From positions 1 to 64,000 of the forward strand of contig CAZGXI010000014.1 of the NCBI GenBank assembly GCA_964529715.1: a stretch of 64,000 nucleotides of DNA, in the 5' to 3' direction. Source of the DNA: CAZGXI01 sp964529715. GTDB lineage: Bacteria > Chloroflexota > Anaerolineae > Aggregatilineales > Ch27. The notes under the pieces are model-generated. The model saw only the letters and a list, made by a program, of their open reading frames with translations, did not search any database and had not been told where the DNA came from. Below, in pieces: positions 50,295 through 59,555 of the stretch (its first letter is position 1; the number at the start of each line of letters is the position of its first letter). The translations under genes and the position numbers were made by a program.

Positions 50295-51068
50295 TCAGCG
50301 ACGGGCGCGGATGGCGGCGACGATCTGCGGCAGGATAACGCCGGCAGGGCCGCCCAGCCACAGGTCGGCGATGGATGTAATCATGCCTGGCGTCGGGTTC
50401 ACCTCCACGATGTGCGCGCCGTGTTGTTTGGCGACGAAGGGCAGGCTGGCGGCAGGCTGCACCACGCCGGACGTGCCCACGACGAGCATCACGTCGGCGC
50501 TTTCTGCCGCCATTAGGGCACGATCCAGCAGTTCCCGCGACAGCGTCTCGCCGAACCAGACCACGTCGGGCCGCACCCAGCCGCCGCAGTATGGGCAGCG
50601 CGGCGGGCCGGCCTGCGGATCGTGGTCCGGCAGCGCCGCCGCGTCGATGATGGTCGGGGCGCCCCGGCAGTCCGCGAAGCACTTGCTGCGCAGGATCGCG
50701 CCGTGCAGGGGAATGATGTCGCTGCTCCCGGCGCGCTGATGCAGGTCATCTACGTTCTGCGTGATGACCGCCACCTGCGGCAGCAGAGCTTCCAGGTCGG
50801 CCAGAGCGCGGTGGCCGGGGTTGGGTTCGGCCTGCCGGACCATCTGGCGGCGATACTCGTACCAGTCCCACACGAGCTTCGGGTCGCGGCGGAATGCTTC
50901 CTGTGTGGCGAGTTGCTGCGGGTCGTAACGCGCCCACAGGCCGGTTTGCGCATCCCGGAAGGTCGGCACGCCGCTCTCCTGGCTGATGCCCGACCCGGTG
51001 AGCACGGCCAGCCGTTTACTCCCGCCGATCAGGTCGGCGGCCAGGGCGATGGCTTCTGGAAGGCTCAT
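50295..51068 (-). CDS. Sir2 family NAD-dependent protein deacylase (class III type)
   Basis: A 257-residue sirtuin. GSGISQESGVPTFRD forms the NAD loop, TQNVDDLHQRAG and catalytic His122 follow. The zinc site uses Cys130 and Cys134 (C-x3-C) and Cys158 and Cys161 (CPYC). Tyr70 and Arg73 in WYEYRRQM give the YxxR pair of SIRT5/CobB-type enzymes, which prefer succinyl or malonyl lysines as well as acetyl. GTSGVVQPAA completes the fold. ATG at 51068, with GGAGGTGG about 12 bases upstream; the frame to 51104 is not used. Divergent from the rplJ-rplL operon. Confidence 0.95.
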   Translation of the reverse strand: MSLPEAIALAADLIGGSKRLAVLTGSGISQESGVPTFRDAQTGLWARYDPQQLATQEAFRRDPKLVWDWYEYRRQMVRQAEPNPGHRALADLEALLPQVAVITQNVDDLHQRAGSSDIIPLHGAILRSKCFADCRGAPTIIDAAALPDHDPQAGPPRCPYCGGWVRPDVVWFGETLSRELLDRALMAAESADVMLVVGTSGVVQPAASLPFVAKQHGAHIVEVNPTPGMITSIADLWLGGPAGVILPQIVAAIRARR

Positions 51069-51175
51069 GTTCGGGCCACCACCTCCACCCCTACTGACCG
51101 GCACTGTCTTCGGCTTGCAGGCGCAGGAACACCTCTCACTACGATCATCAGCCCGCCTCGTTCAAAACCGCATCC

Positions 51176-51204
51176 TTGACGCCCCTCACTTCCCCGATTA
51201 TAAT
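51176..51204 (+). promoter_or_regulatory. Promoter of rplJ-rplL
   Basis: TTGACG (51176-51181), 17-base spacer, TATAAT (51199-51204). Near-consensus housekeeping promoter. The expected start at about 51211 leaves a ~200-base leader. Confidence 0.85.
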
Positions 51205-51228
51205 TCTCTTTTGTATCGGTTTGGCAAT

Positions 51229-51372
51229 CGGCGCTTTGCCGCAGACCGCAGGCGCGCATTCACAAGGCGCTTAATTTCCTGCCGAGGCGAAGGCCATTGA
51301 CCCATCTTCTCTTCATCAGTATTTAGAGAATGTGGTCGGCCTTTGCTTGTGTCTGCAAAGGCCGTTTTGTTT
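51229..51372 (+). ncRNA. Ribosomal protein L10 leader with attenuator
   Basis: The leader has GCCGCAGACCGCAGG...GGCGCTTAATTTCCTGCCGAGG (51239-51287), matching the known L10(L12)-binding leader found before rplJ in many bacteria. It ends in a terminator hairpin CGGCCTTTGC/GCAAAGGCCG (51337-51364) followed by TTTTGTTT. L10-L12 complex binding would favour termination and lower synthesis of both proteins. Confidence 0.85.
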
Positions 51373-51408
51373 GCCAACCTCACCCTCAGCGGAAAGGAGG
51401 AAAGGCAT

Positions 51409-51975
51409 TTGGCTATCTCCAAAGAGCGCAAAAGCGAGCTGGTCCAGACTTATGTGGACCTGCTGAACCGCTCGCAGGGCGTGATCGTCACCGAGTATCG
51501 CGGCATGAACATGGCGCAGTTCAACGAACTGCGCGCCAAAATGCGCGAACTCGGCAGCACCTACATGGTGATCAAAAACACCCTGCTGCTGCTGGCCCTG
51601 AAGCAGGCCGGGCTGGCGATCTCGACAGACCTGCTTAACGGGCCGGTGGCGGTGGCGTTCGCGCATAACGATCTGGCAAAAACCGCGCAGGCCGTGCTGG
51701 ATTACCGCAAGAACGTGGAGATTTTCCGCGTCAAGGGCGCGCTGGCCGGCAGTTCGGTATTTCCAAACGAAGCCCAGATCGAGGCGCTGGCGACCCTGCC
51801 GCCGATTGAACAGATTCGCGGTGAAATCGTCGGCCTGATTATCGCCCCGGCAGCCAACCTGCTGTCGCTGCTGACCGCGCCCGCCCAAGACCTGGTCGGC
51901 GTGCTGGAAGCCGGCGCCAACCAACTGGTCGGCGTCGTTGCGGCCTATGCCAGCAAAACCGAAGCCGCTGCCTAG
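51409..51975 (+). CDS. rplJ: Ribosomal protein L10
   Basis: A 188-residue uL10. The N-terminal rRNA-binding domain contains ERKSELVQTYVDLLNRSQGVIVTEYRGM and MVIKNTLLLLAL; the C-terminal helix that holds L7/L12 dimers ends in a short Ala-rich tail. The start is TTG at 51409, 8 bases after AGGAGG; the ATG at 51343 lies in the attenuator hairpin and is not used. The gene is followed by rplL but not preceded by rplK-rplA or followed by rpoB, so the cluster is split in this genome. Confidence 0.96.
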   Translation: MAISKERKSELVQTYVDLLNRSQGVIVTEYRGMNMAQFNELRAKMRELGSTYMVIKNTLLLLALKQAGLAISTDLLNGPVAVAFAHNDLAKTAQAVLDYRKNVEIFRVKGALAGSSVFPNEAQIEALATLPPIEQIRGEIVGLIIAPAANLLSLLTAPAQDLVGVLEAGANQLVGVVAAYASKTEAAA

Positions 51976-52044
51976 CGGTCCGCATGATCTCTGTAAACCC
52001 GATAGATTTGTGAAACGATCTGACCCCTGAAAGGAACAAACACC

Positions 52045-52443
52045 ATGGCTGACCTGGAAAAGCTCGTCGAAGAGCTTGGCAAACTCACCGTCGTCGAAGC
52101 GGCGCAGCTCAAGACCCTGCTGGAAGAGAAGTGGGGCGTCAAGGCCGCCGCCGGGATGCCCATGATGATGGGCGCGATGCCAATGGGCGCTGCTGCGCCT
52201 GCCGCCGCCGCCGCTGAGGAAGTCGAAGAAAAGACCGAGTTTGACGTGCTGCTCAAGGACGTCGGCCCCAAGAAGATCAACGTCATCAAGGCCGTGCGCT
52301 CCTTCACCAACCTGGGCCTGGCAGAAGCCAAGAGCCTGGTCGAGAGCGCGCCCTGCAAGGTGCTGGAGGCCGTCAGCAAGGAAGCCGCCGAAGATGCCAA
52401 AGGCAAACTGGAAGCCGAAGGCGCGGTGGTCGAGATCAAGTAA
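52045..52443 (+). CDS. rplL: Ribosomal protein L7/L12
   Basis: A 132-residue bL12. The N-terminal dimerisation domain (ADLEKLVEELGKLTVVEAAQ), a flexible Ala/Met/Gly hinge (about residues 33-58), and the factor-binding C-terminal domain with KTEFDVLLKDVGPKKINVIK, NLGLAEAKSLVE and AKGKLEAEGAVVEI. AAAGGAAC precedes the ATG. It shares the rplJ promoter and leader, 69 bases after rplJ, and is followed by a clear terminator. Confidence 0.98.
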   Translation: MADLEKLVEELGKLTVVEAAQLKTLLEEKWGVKAAAGMPMMMGAMPMGAAAPAAAAAEEVEEKTEFDVLLKDVGPKKINVIKAVRSFTNLGLAEAKSLVESAPCKVLEAVSKEAAEDAKGKLEAEGAVVEIK

Positions 52444-52471
52444 CCCGCCCTCTATCTGCGGCGCGGGCTTA

Positions 52472-52504
52472 TCGGGGCGACCTGGGTGTCGCCCCGACGT
52501 TTTT
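52472..52504 (+). terminator. Intrinsic terminator of rplJ-rplL
   Basis: TCGGGGCGAC/GTCGCCCCGA around a six-base loop, then CGTTTTT, 29 bases past the rplL stop. Confidence 0.9.
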
Positions 52505-52518
52505 CACAAAGGTGGCCC

Positions 52519-52818
52519 TTAGCTCAGCGCCGCCCCGCGCCGTTGCAGCGCCGCCTGCGCCCGTTCGCCCGTCAGCTTCAGCCCGTCGATGATGATCCCG
52601 TCGATGAGCGCCCCGGCCAGCTTGACGCCCTGCAGGTTGGCGCGCGACAGGTCTAGCCCGTCGAGGTTGGTGTTGCGCAGATCGGGCAACCAACGCGGGT
52701 CCTGCGCGCGGGCGCGGTTGAACGACTCCACGCCGTGTTTTTCCAGCGCCTCAAGCAGGCTCTGTCCACGCCGCCAGGGACCGAACCCGGCCAGAGTCTT
52801 GAATTGTCGTGCCGACAT
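52519..52818 (-). CDS. Small pentapeptide-repeat-like protein, 99 aa
   Basis: The ATG at 52818 (GGGAAGGT just upstream) gives a 99-residue protein. Its middle reads LRNTNLDGLDLSRANLQGVKL, four to five A(D/N)LxX pentapeptide units, then two further turns (AGALIDGIIIDGLKL). The unit count is too low for a full DNA-mimic of the Qnr type. The N-terminus is helical. Function unknown. It is convergent with rplL, separated by the terminator. Confidence 0.65.
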   Translation of the reverse strand: MSARQFKTLAGFGPWRRGQSLLEALEKHGVESFNRARAQDPRWLPDLRNTNLDGLDLSRANLQGVKLAGALIDGIIIDGLKLTGERAQAALQRRGAALS

Positions 52819-52890
52819 CGCACCTTCCCCCAATTGAGAACTGCGAACGTAACTCAGAACTCCAAACTCACCACTCAAAACTTAGAACTA

Positions 52891-54063
52891 TTATAGCCCT
52901 GCCAGCGCCTTTTCGAGCAGATGCGCGCCCTTTTGCTCGCCGTCCAAGAGACGGCCCGCCACCTGGACCGCGCCCTGCCGCCGGGCAGGGGTCTCGACCA
53001 GCAGAGCTGCGCCCCAGGGCGTCTCGATCACGCGGCCCAGGTCGCCCACACTGCTCCGAATGCGCGGGTCGGGCGCCAGGGCGTAAAGATAGGCTGCCGT
53101 TCCCTGGATGAGCAGGCGCAGGTCATCCAGGCAGCTGAGCGCGGCGCTGCGCTGTTCCCAGTTGCGAGAAGCCAGCGTGCGGGCTGTGTGCGCGTTGGCG
53201 CGGTACTGCGCGATCAAGTCGGCGGGCGCGTCGTTCCCCCACGATTCCAGGTACAGCGCCGCCAGCGTCCGATCCCAGGCCAGTTGCATCAACTGCGCGT
53301 CCAGCCGCCAGATGGTCGAGAAGGCGCTCAGGTCGGCCTGTCCCAGGTCCGAGGCCAGGGCTTCCAGCGCGGCCAGGCCTTGTGGCGCAGACCGGCCTGC
53401 CAGCGGCACGCGGGCGAACGCCTGTGCGCCGGGGTGAACTGGGTAGGGAATGGGTTCGCCCTGCGCCACCTGGAGTGCCAGTTCGAGCGCGACTCGACGG
53501 GATGTCCGCTCGTCCGGCGGATCGTACAGCTCGCCGCGTATGACCAGCAGGGGGTAATCCACCCAGCCCGCCCCGCCCGTGATCGGGCCGTTCCAGTTCG
53601 CCGCATCCAGCTTGAAACTGCGGTAAGGTGCGCCTGCTCGCGGCGACCGTTCGGCCTGTCGGTAGAACAAGGTGTCGCTGGCCTCGTCGTAACCGGTGAG
53701 CAGGCAGAAGCCGTGATAGTCCGCGTCCGGCACAAAGCTGGTGAGCACGGGCCGCCCGACCTTCGCCTGCGCCTCGACCTGCCCGCGCACGTGGTCCGAC
53801 GTGGCGTCAGGCACCCATTCTGCACGCAAGCCGCAGGCGGCAAAAGCCCGCGCCAGCGAGTCCCAGGGACGCAGGTCGCGCAGCGGCTCGAAGACGGGCG
53901 CGTCGTCGTAGACAAATTTGAAGGCGTCGCCGCCGACCCCGGCCAGTTCCGCCAGGCTGCGGTCGAGGCCGAGCGCCTTGAGCGCCGCCTGCGCCGCCAG
54001 AAAGGCCAGGTTGCCGGAATCGGGTTCGTGTTTGAAGGCGGGTACGTCCGGCACGGTGGGCAT
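52891..54063 (-). CDS. Protein with papain-fold/BtrH-like N-terminal domain, unknown
   Basis: A 390-residue cytoplasmic protein. The first ~175 residues resemble the C39/BtrH_N type of papain-like fold: GVGGDAFKFVYDD, a central PWDSLARAFAACGL, then GRPVLTSFVPDADYHGFCLLTGYDE with the His that would be catalytic, and FKLD...W. No cysteine stands at the start of a helix where the nucleophile belongs, so peptidase activity is doubtful. The remaining 200 residues are helical with no family recognised. CAGGAG lies 9 bases upstream. It is followed by the pentapeptide gene and preceded by GH2; links are unclear. Confidence 0.55.
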   Translation of the reverse strand: MPTVPDVPAFKHEPDSGNLAFLAAQAALKALGLDRSLAELAGVGGDAFKFVYDDAPVFEPLRDLRPWDSLARAFAACGLRAEWVPDATSDHVRGQVEAQAKVGRPVLTSFVPDADYHGFCLLTGYDEASDTLFYRQAERSPRAGAPYRSFKLDAANWNGPITGGAGWVDYPLLVIRGELYDPPDERTSRRVALELALQVAQGEPIPYPVHPGAQAFARVPLAGRSAPQGLAALEALASDLGQADLSAFSTIWRLDAQLMQLAWDRTLAALYLESWGNDAPADLIAQYRANAHTARTLASRNWEQRSAALSCLDDLRLLIQGTAAYLYALAPDPRIRSSVGDLGRVIETPWGAALLVETPARRQGAVQVAGRLLDGEQKGAHLLEKALAGL

Positions 54064-54149
54064 GGTCGTTTACTCCTGCAAAAGCTATCCTTTTTGACAA
54101 AAGATTCTCAGCACATCGAATGTGCGCTTGTGTACCATTTAAATCGTCC

Positions 54150-56816
54150 CTACTCACCCTCTTCCTTCAGCGCGTTGAGCAGATTCAGCAGCAGCCAGCG
54201 CCCGGCCAGGTTGAAGCGCAGCCCGGCGGGTTGATCGCCCAATCCGCCCTGGAAGCGCAGCGTCGAGGCGATCAGCCAGCCCCGCCCCACGCGCAGGTCG
54301 AGCAGGTAGTCGGTCAGGAAGAAGCGCCGCGCGTCCAGCCGCCGCAGCGCAGGCGTGATCTCGCTCACATCCGGCAGGACCGTGTTCAGCCGGTCCGTCT
54401 GGAAGGCCCAATCCGTCGCCAGCCCGTAGAACTGCATGTCTACAAACCCCGCGTGTGGGAAGGCGCTCATGGCCGGGTGATCGGCGACGATCTTGATCCC
54501 CTCGCGCCAGAAGGGCAGCGCCAGCGCCGGCAGCGGGCGATCTCCCTGCTGGAGCAGCAACGCCGCGCCGCCCCGCCGCAGATGCCCCAGTACCCCCTCG
54601 TCCAGCACGCTCGTCAGCAAAATCGAGCTTTCTCCGACCCGCTTTTTGCCCGCCGCCGCCCACAGGTCGTCTAACCCGACCAGGACGCCCGCCGGGTCGC
54701 GCAGGGCCACCTCCTCCGGCCAGGCCGTCACTTCCGGGAAAATCCACAGGGACCAGCGATTGCTGACCTGCCGCCCGTCGCCCAGATCGAGGGTCGCTTC
54801 GACGCGGTAGGTGAGGGCCTTTTCCGTCCCCGGCGTCTGGAAAGCCATCCGCCCCACAACCTGCGGACGCCCGCCCGCCAGCGGGCCACTCACCGTCTGG
54901 CCGTCCCCGGCATAGGGTCGCCCGCTTTCGTCGAACACCTGCCAGGAAAGCCGCCCGCCCGGCAACGGCGCGCCGGCGTGCGACAGGATGATCTCGAACG
55001 ACACGGGCCTGCCCGCCGGCACACAGTACGGCTCGAACGGGGCAGGCCGGTCGCCGCCACGAGTCCAGGTGCGCGCACGTCCGCGTCCTAGCAGCAGCAC
55101 CGTGTCGGCGTTGAAGGCGCGGAACGCCTCCGGGGCGTACTTAGAGCGGTTCAGGTCATCAAACATACTGGACGAGGCCAGCGGCGTGTCGCGGATGCTG
55201 GTGACGACATAGCCGCCCATCCCGGCGCGCGCCCGGACCTTTTCCAGGATCGTCTTGCGCACGGCGAACGACTGCCGCCGCGACAGTTGCATCAGCGCCT
55301 GATCGTCCAGGCCGGTGTCCACCTTCGCCATGCGCGCCCGCTGCTCCTGATAGGCGACGAAGTCCGTCGGGTGGAGCGGATTTTGCTCCGTCGCCCACCA
55401 GGGCAGTTCGCCGCCATAGTGCGCCGCGATCTCGTCTAGATCGCGGTAGTCGTCGGCGTCGCAGAACTCGCCAAAAATCCAGGGGCGCGGCGGCTTCCAA
55501 TCGCGGCTGAAGTGATCGACCAGCGGATCGAAGAACTGAATATCGGCGTAGAAGTGGTAGTCGTTGAAATCGGCGAAGTCGAACGCGCCGCCGTAAGCCT
55601 CGCCGGAACCACTGTTATCGCAGAACAACACGCCGCCCACATGCTCGCGGGCGATGGCATCTAACTGCGCGACGAAAGCCGCGTCCACATTTTGCCCAAG
55701 CTCGCAGCCCAGGCTATAGATGACCACCGAGGGATGGTGGTGCACGGCGGCCAGGATGTCGGCGTACTCGGTGGGGGCCTGTTGGCGCAGCCGGGGCGTC
55801 ACCTGCGGCAACCACATGGGCAGTTCCAGCCACAGGAACATGCCCTCCTCGTCGGCGATCTCGAAGTAGCGCGGCGACGGCACGTAGAGACACAGCTTGA
55901 CCATGTTGTAACCCAGCGCGCGCACACGGCGGAACTCGTCGCGGATGGCCTCGTCGCCCGGCGCGGGGCACAGCAGGTCAGGATACCAGCCCCAGTTCAG
56001 CACGCCCCGCAGGCAGACCGGCGCGCCGTTAAACAGGAGTTGGTCGCCCTGGCGCGTCAGGTTGCGAAAGCCGAAGATCCGCCGCACCGACGCCAGCAGG
56101 CCGCCTGCGCCTTCCAGTCGCACTTCAATGCTGTACAGCGCCGGGCTGTCTGGACTCCAAAGCTGCGGGTTGGGAATGGTCAGGGCCGCCAGGATCATGT
56201 CGCCAGAAAGGGTCGGACGGCGGATCGCAACGGTGGCGCCGTCTGGCGCGCACACCTCGACGGCAATCGACGCGCCGACGCACTGATGCACCCTGGCCGC
56301 CACGCGGACCTCGCCCGTGTGCACATCGGCGCGCAGGGCGATCTCGCTCAGGGCCGGGCGGTCGAAAGCCACCAGCCGCGCGCTCTGCCACACCCCGCCG
56401 AACATCAGGCACACATCCGGCAGAAAGCCCGCCAGCGACTCGCGCAAGGGGAATCGCTCGCCCTGTTTGTAGACGGTCAGGCGGATTTCGTTCTCCTGGC
56501 CAGGACGGAGAGCATGGCTCACGTCCAGGGCAAAGGGCGACCACGAGCCGGTATGGCTGCCCACCGGGACGCCGTTTACTTCGACTTCAACGTGGTAGCT
56601 CACCGCGTCGAACTGAAGCTGCACGATGCGCCCGGCCCATTCTGCCGGGATGCTCACCGTCCGGCGGTAAATGGCCGGTCCGTCAACGCGGCGGGGATAG
56701 CCCTGCGCCTCCCAGCAGCCGGGCGTCTGAATCGCGCCGTGCTGCCCGGCCAGTGAAAATTCCCAACTTCCATCCAGCAAAATCCGTTCCGCCAGGTCAT
56801 TATGCCATTGATTCAT
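54150..56816 (-). CDS. GH2 family beta-glycosidase
   Basis: An 888-residue cytoplasmic enzyme (no signal peptide). A jelly-roll sugar-binding domain (about 12-165) starts ILLDGSWEFSL and contains PAIYRRTVSIPAEW. An Ig-like domain (about 170-265) leads to the TIM barrel (about 270-560). The barrel has GVLNWGWYPD, acid/base Glu in YSLGCELGQ (the usual Asn before Glu is Cys) and nucleophile Glu in WIFGEFCD. About 330 further residues form beta-type C-terminal domains. Relatives include beta-galactosidases, beta-mannosidases and beta-glucuronidases; specificity is not assignable. GAGG precedes the ATG. Confidence 0.85.
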   Translation of the reverse strand: MNQWHNDLAERILLDGSWEFSLAGQHGAIQTPGCWEAQGYPRRVDGPAIYRRTVSIPAEWAGRIVQLQFDAVSYHVEVEVNGVPVGSHTGSWSPFALDVSHALRPGQENEIRLTVYKQGERFPLRESLAGFLPDVCLMFGGVWQSARLVAFDRPALSEIALRADVHTGEVRVAARVHQCVGASIAVEVCAPDGATVAIRRPTLSGDMILAALTIPNPQLWSPDSPALYSIEVRLEGAGGLLASVRRIFGFRNLTRQGDQLLFNGAPVCLRGVLNWGWYPDLLCPAPGDEAIRDEFRRVRALGYNMVKLCLYVPSPRYFEIADEEGMFLWLELPMWLPQVTPRLRQQAPTEYADILAAVHHHPSVVIYSLGCELGQNVDAAFVAQLDAIAREHVGGVLFCDNSGSGEAYGGAFDFADFNDYHFYADIQFFDPLVDHFSRDWKPPRPWIFGEFCDADDYRDLDEIAAHYGGELPWWATEQNPLHPTDFVAYQEQRARMAKVDTGLDDQALMQLSRRQSFAVRKTILEKVRARAGMGGYVVTSIRDTPLASSSMFDDLNRSKYAPEAFRAFNADTVLLLGRGRARTWTRGGDRPAPFEPYCVPAGRPVSFEIILSHAGAPLPGGRLSWQVFDESGRPYAGDGQTVSGPLAGGRPQVVGRMAFQTPGTEKALTYRVEATLDLGDGRQVSNRWSLWIFPEVTAWPEEVALRDPAGVLVGLDDLWAAAGKKRVGESSILLTSVLDEGVLGHLRRGGAALLLQQGDRPLPALALPFWREGIKIVADHPAMSAFPHAGFVDMQFYGLATDWAFQTDRLNTVLPDVSEITPALRRLDARRFFLTDYLLDLRVGRGWLIASTLRFQGGLGDQPAGLRFNLAGRWLLLNLLNALKEEGE

Positions 56817-56950
56817 GGGGTGCCTCGAACACCAGGATTTTTCAAACAGGGTTTAAAATATACCGCTATTGTACCCACAGCGGTCCGTGCGTTCGAGGCC
56901 CACCGTCCAGCCGGTCTGGGATGGGGGTGGCGCGTTGTGCGGGTATGCAC

Positions 56951-57026
56951 GTCAGTCCACTGAAGTGGACTTTGCATCCGTAGCCGGGGACTGAAGTCCC
57001 CGGCGCTCAAGACCTGCACGCACATT
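56951..57026. repeat. Four-hairpin element, half copy (right part)
   Basis: Hairpins AGTCCACT/AGTGGACT (56954-56971) and GCCGGGGACT/AGTCCCCGGC (56983-57004), then GACCTGCACGCACATT, equal to hairpins 3 and 4 and the right terminal repeat of the copies at 24962 and 27773. The left half is missing. It sits between the GH2 and zwf genes. Confidence 0.85.
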
Positions 57027-57069
57027 ACGTCTATGTGGCAGGTTTTGCCCTGCTTTTTATCGCTGGTGG

Positions 57070-58515
<1,446 letters not shown>

Positions 58516-58569
58516 GAACCTATCCGATCTATCAGGTGCTGGGAACTCAAGTTCTCGGCGCAGCAAGAA

Positions 58570-59481
58570 TTACTCTTCCTCCCGCCTGACCGCATGGCCG
58601 CCGAACTGGTTGCGCAGCGCAGCCAACAGCCTGGCGGCGTAGCTTTCGTCCTGGCGGCTGACAAAGCGCATCAGCAGCGAGAGTGTGATCACGGGGGCGG
58701 GCACGTCCTGGTCGATGGCCTCGGCCACCGTCCAGCGCCCTTCGCCCGAATCGGCCACCCAGCCCTTTAGCCCGGTGAGATTGGGATCATCCTTAAGGGC
58801 GGCGGCAGCCAGGTCCAGCAACCAGGAACGGACCACACTTCCATAGCGCCAGATTTCCGCCACCTGATACAGGTCCAGGCCGAACTCCTGCTTGGCGCGC
58901 AGAATCTCGAACCCCTCGGCATAAGCCTGCATCAGGCCGTACTCGATGCCGTTGTGCACCATCTTGACGAAATGGCCCGCGCCGCTCGGCCCGACATGGC
59001 CCCAGCCGCGCTCCGGCCCCGGCGCGAGCGTCTCGAAGATCGGACGCAGCCGGTCCACGCTTTCTTTCTCGCCGCCGATCATCAGACTGTAGCCTTCTGC
59101 CAGGCCCCAGATGCCGCCGCTGGTGCCTACGTCCACAAAGGATAGGCCGTGTTCCTTGAGCAGGGCGGCGCGGCGGATCGAGTCCTTGTAGTTGCTGTTG
59201 CCGCCGTCAATGACGCTATCGCCGGGGGCGAGCAGGCCGAGCAAGGTTTGGATCGTGCTCTCGGTCGGCTCGCCTGCCGGAACCATGATCCACACGGCGC
59301 GCGGTGGTGCCAGTTGTTTTACCAACGCCGGGATCGAGTCGGCGGGCATGGCACCCGCAGCAGTGGCAGCCTGCACCGCCTGTGGGTTCGGGTCATAGAC
59401 GACCAGCGTGTGCCCACCGTTGAGCAGGCGCGCCGTCATGTTGCCGCCCATCCGTCCCAGGCCGATCATGCCGAGTTTCAT
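58570..59481 (-). CDS. gnd: 6-phosphogluconate dehydrogenase, short (NAD-type) form
   Basis: A 303-residue decarboxylating dehydrogenase, of the short class (YqeC/GntZ-like) rather than the 470-residue form. GLGRMGGNM binds the cofactor, DGGNSNYKDS and GTSGGIWGL line the substrate site, and MVHNGIEY carries the catalytic Lys-His. It produces ribulose 5-phosphate and CO2. GAGGAG lies 9 bases before the ATG. It precedes zwf in the same operon. Members of this short class often prefer NAD over NADP, which cannot be shown here. Confidence 0.93.
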   Translation of the reverse strand: MKLGMIGLGRMGGNMTARLLNGGHTLVVYDPNPQAVQAATAAGAMPADSIPALVKQLAPPRAVWIMVPAGEPTESTIQTLLGLLAPGDSVIDGGNSNYKDSIRRAALLKEHGLSFVDVGTSGGIWGLAEGYSLMIGGEKESVDRLRPIFETLAPGPERGWGHVGPSGAGHFVKMVHNGIEYGLMQAYAEGFEILRAKQEFGLDLYQVAEIWRYGSVVRSWLLDLAAAALKDDPNLTGLKGWVADSGEGRWTVAEAIDQDVPAPVITLSLLMRFVSRQDESYAARLLAALRNQFGGHAVRREEE

Positions 59482-59555
59482 CAGAAAACGCTCCTCGCAG
59501 GTCGTCGCACGCCCCGAAAGAGGCGCACGGCGGTATGAGAAACATTCGGGGATTA

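Noticed and set aside
51343..51408. ATG at 51343 as rplJ start
   Set aside because: It lies in the attenuator hairpin; TTG 51409 has AGGAGG at proper spacing and gives the family N-terminus.
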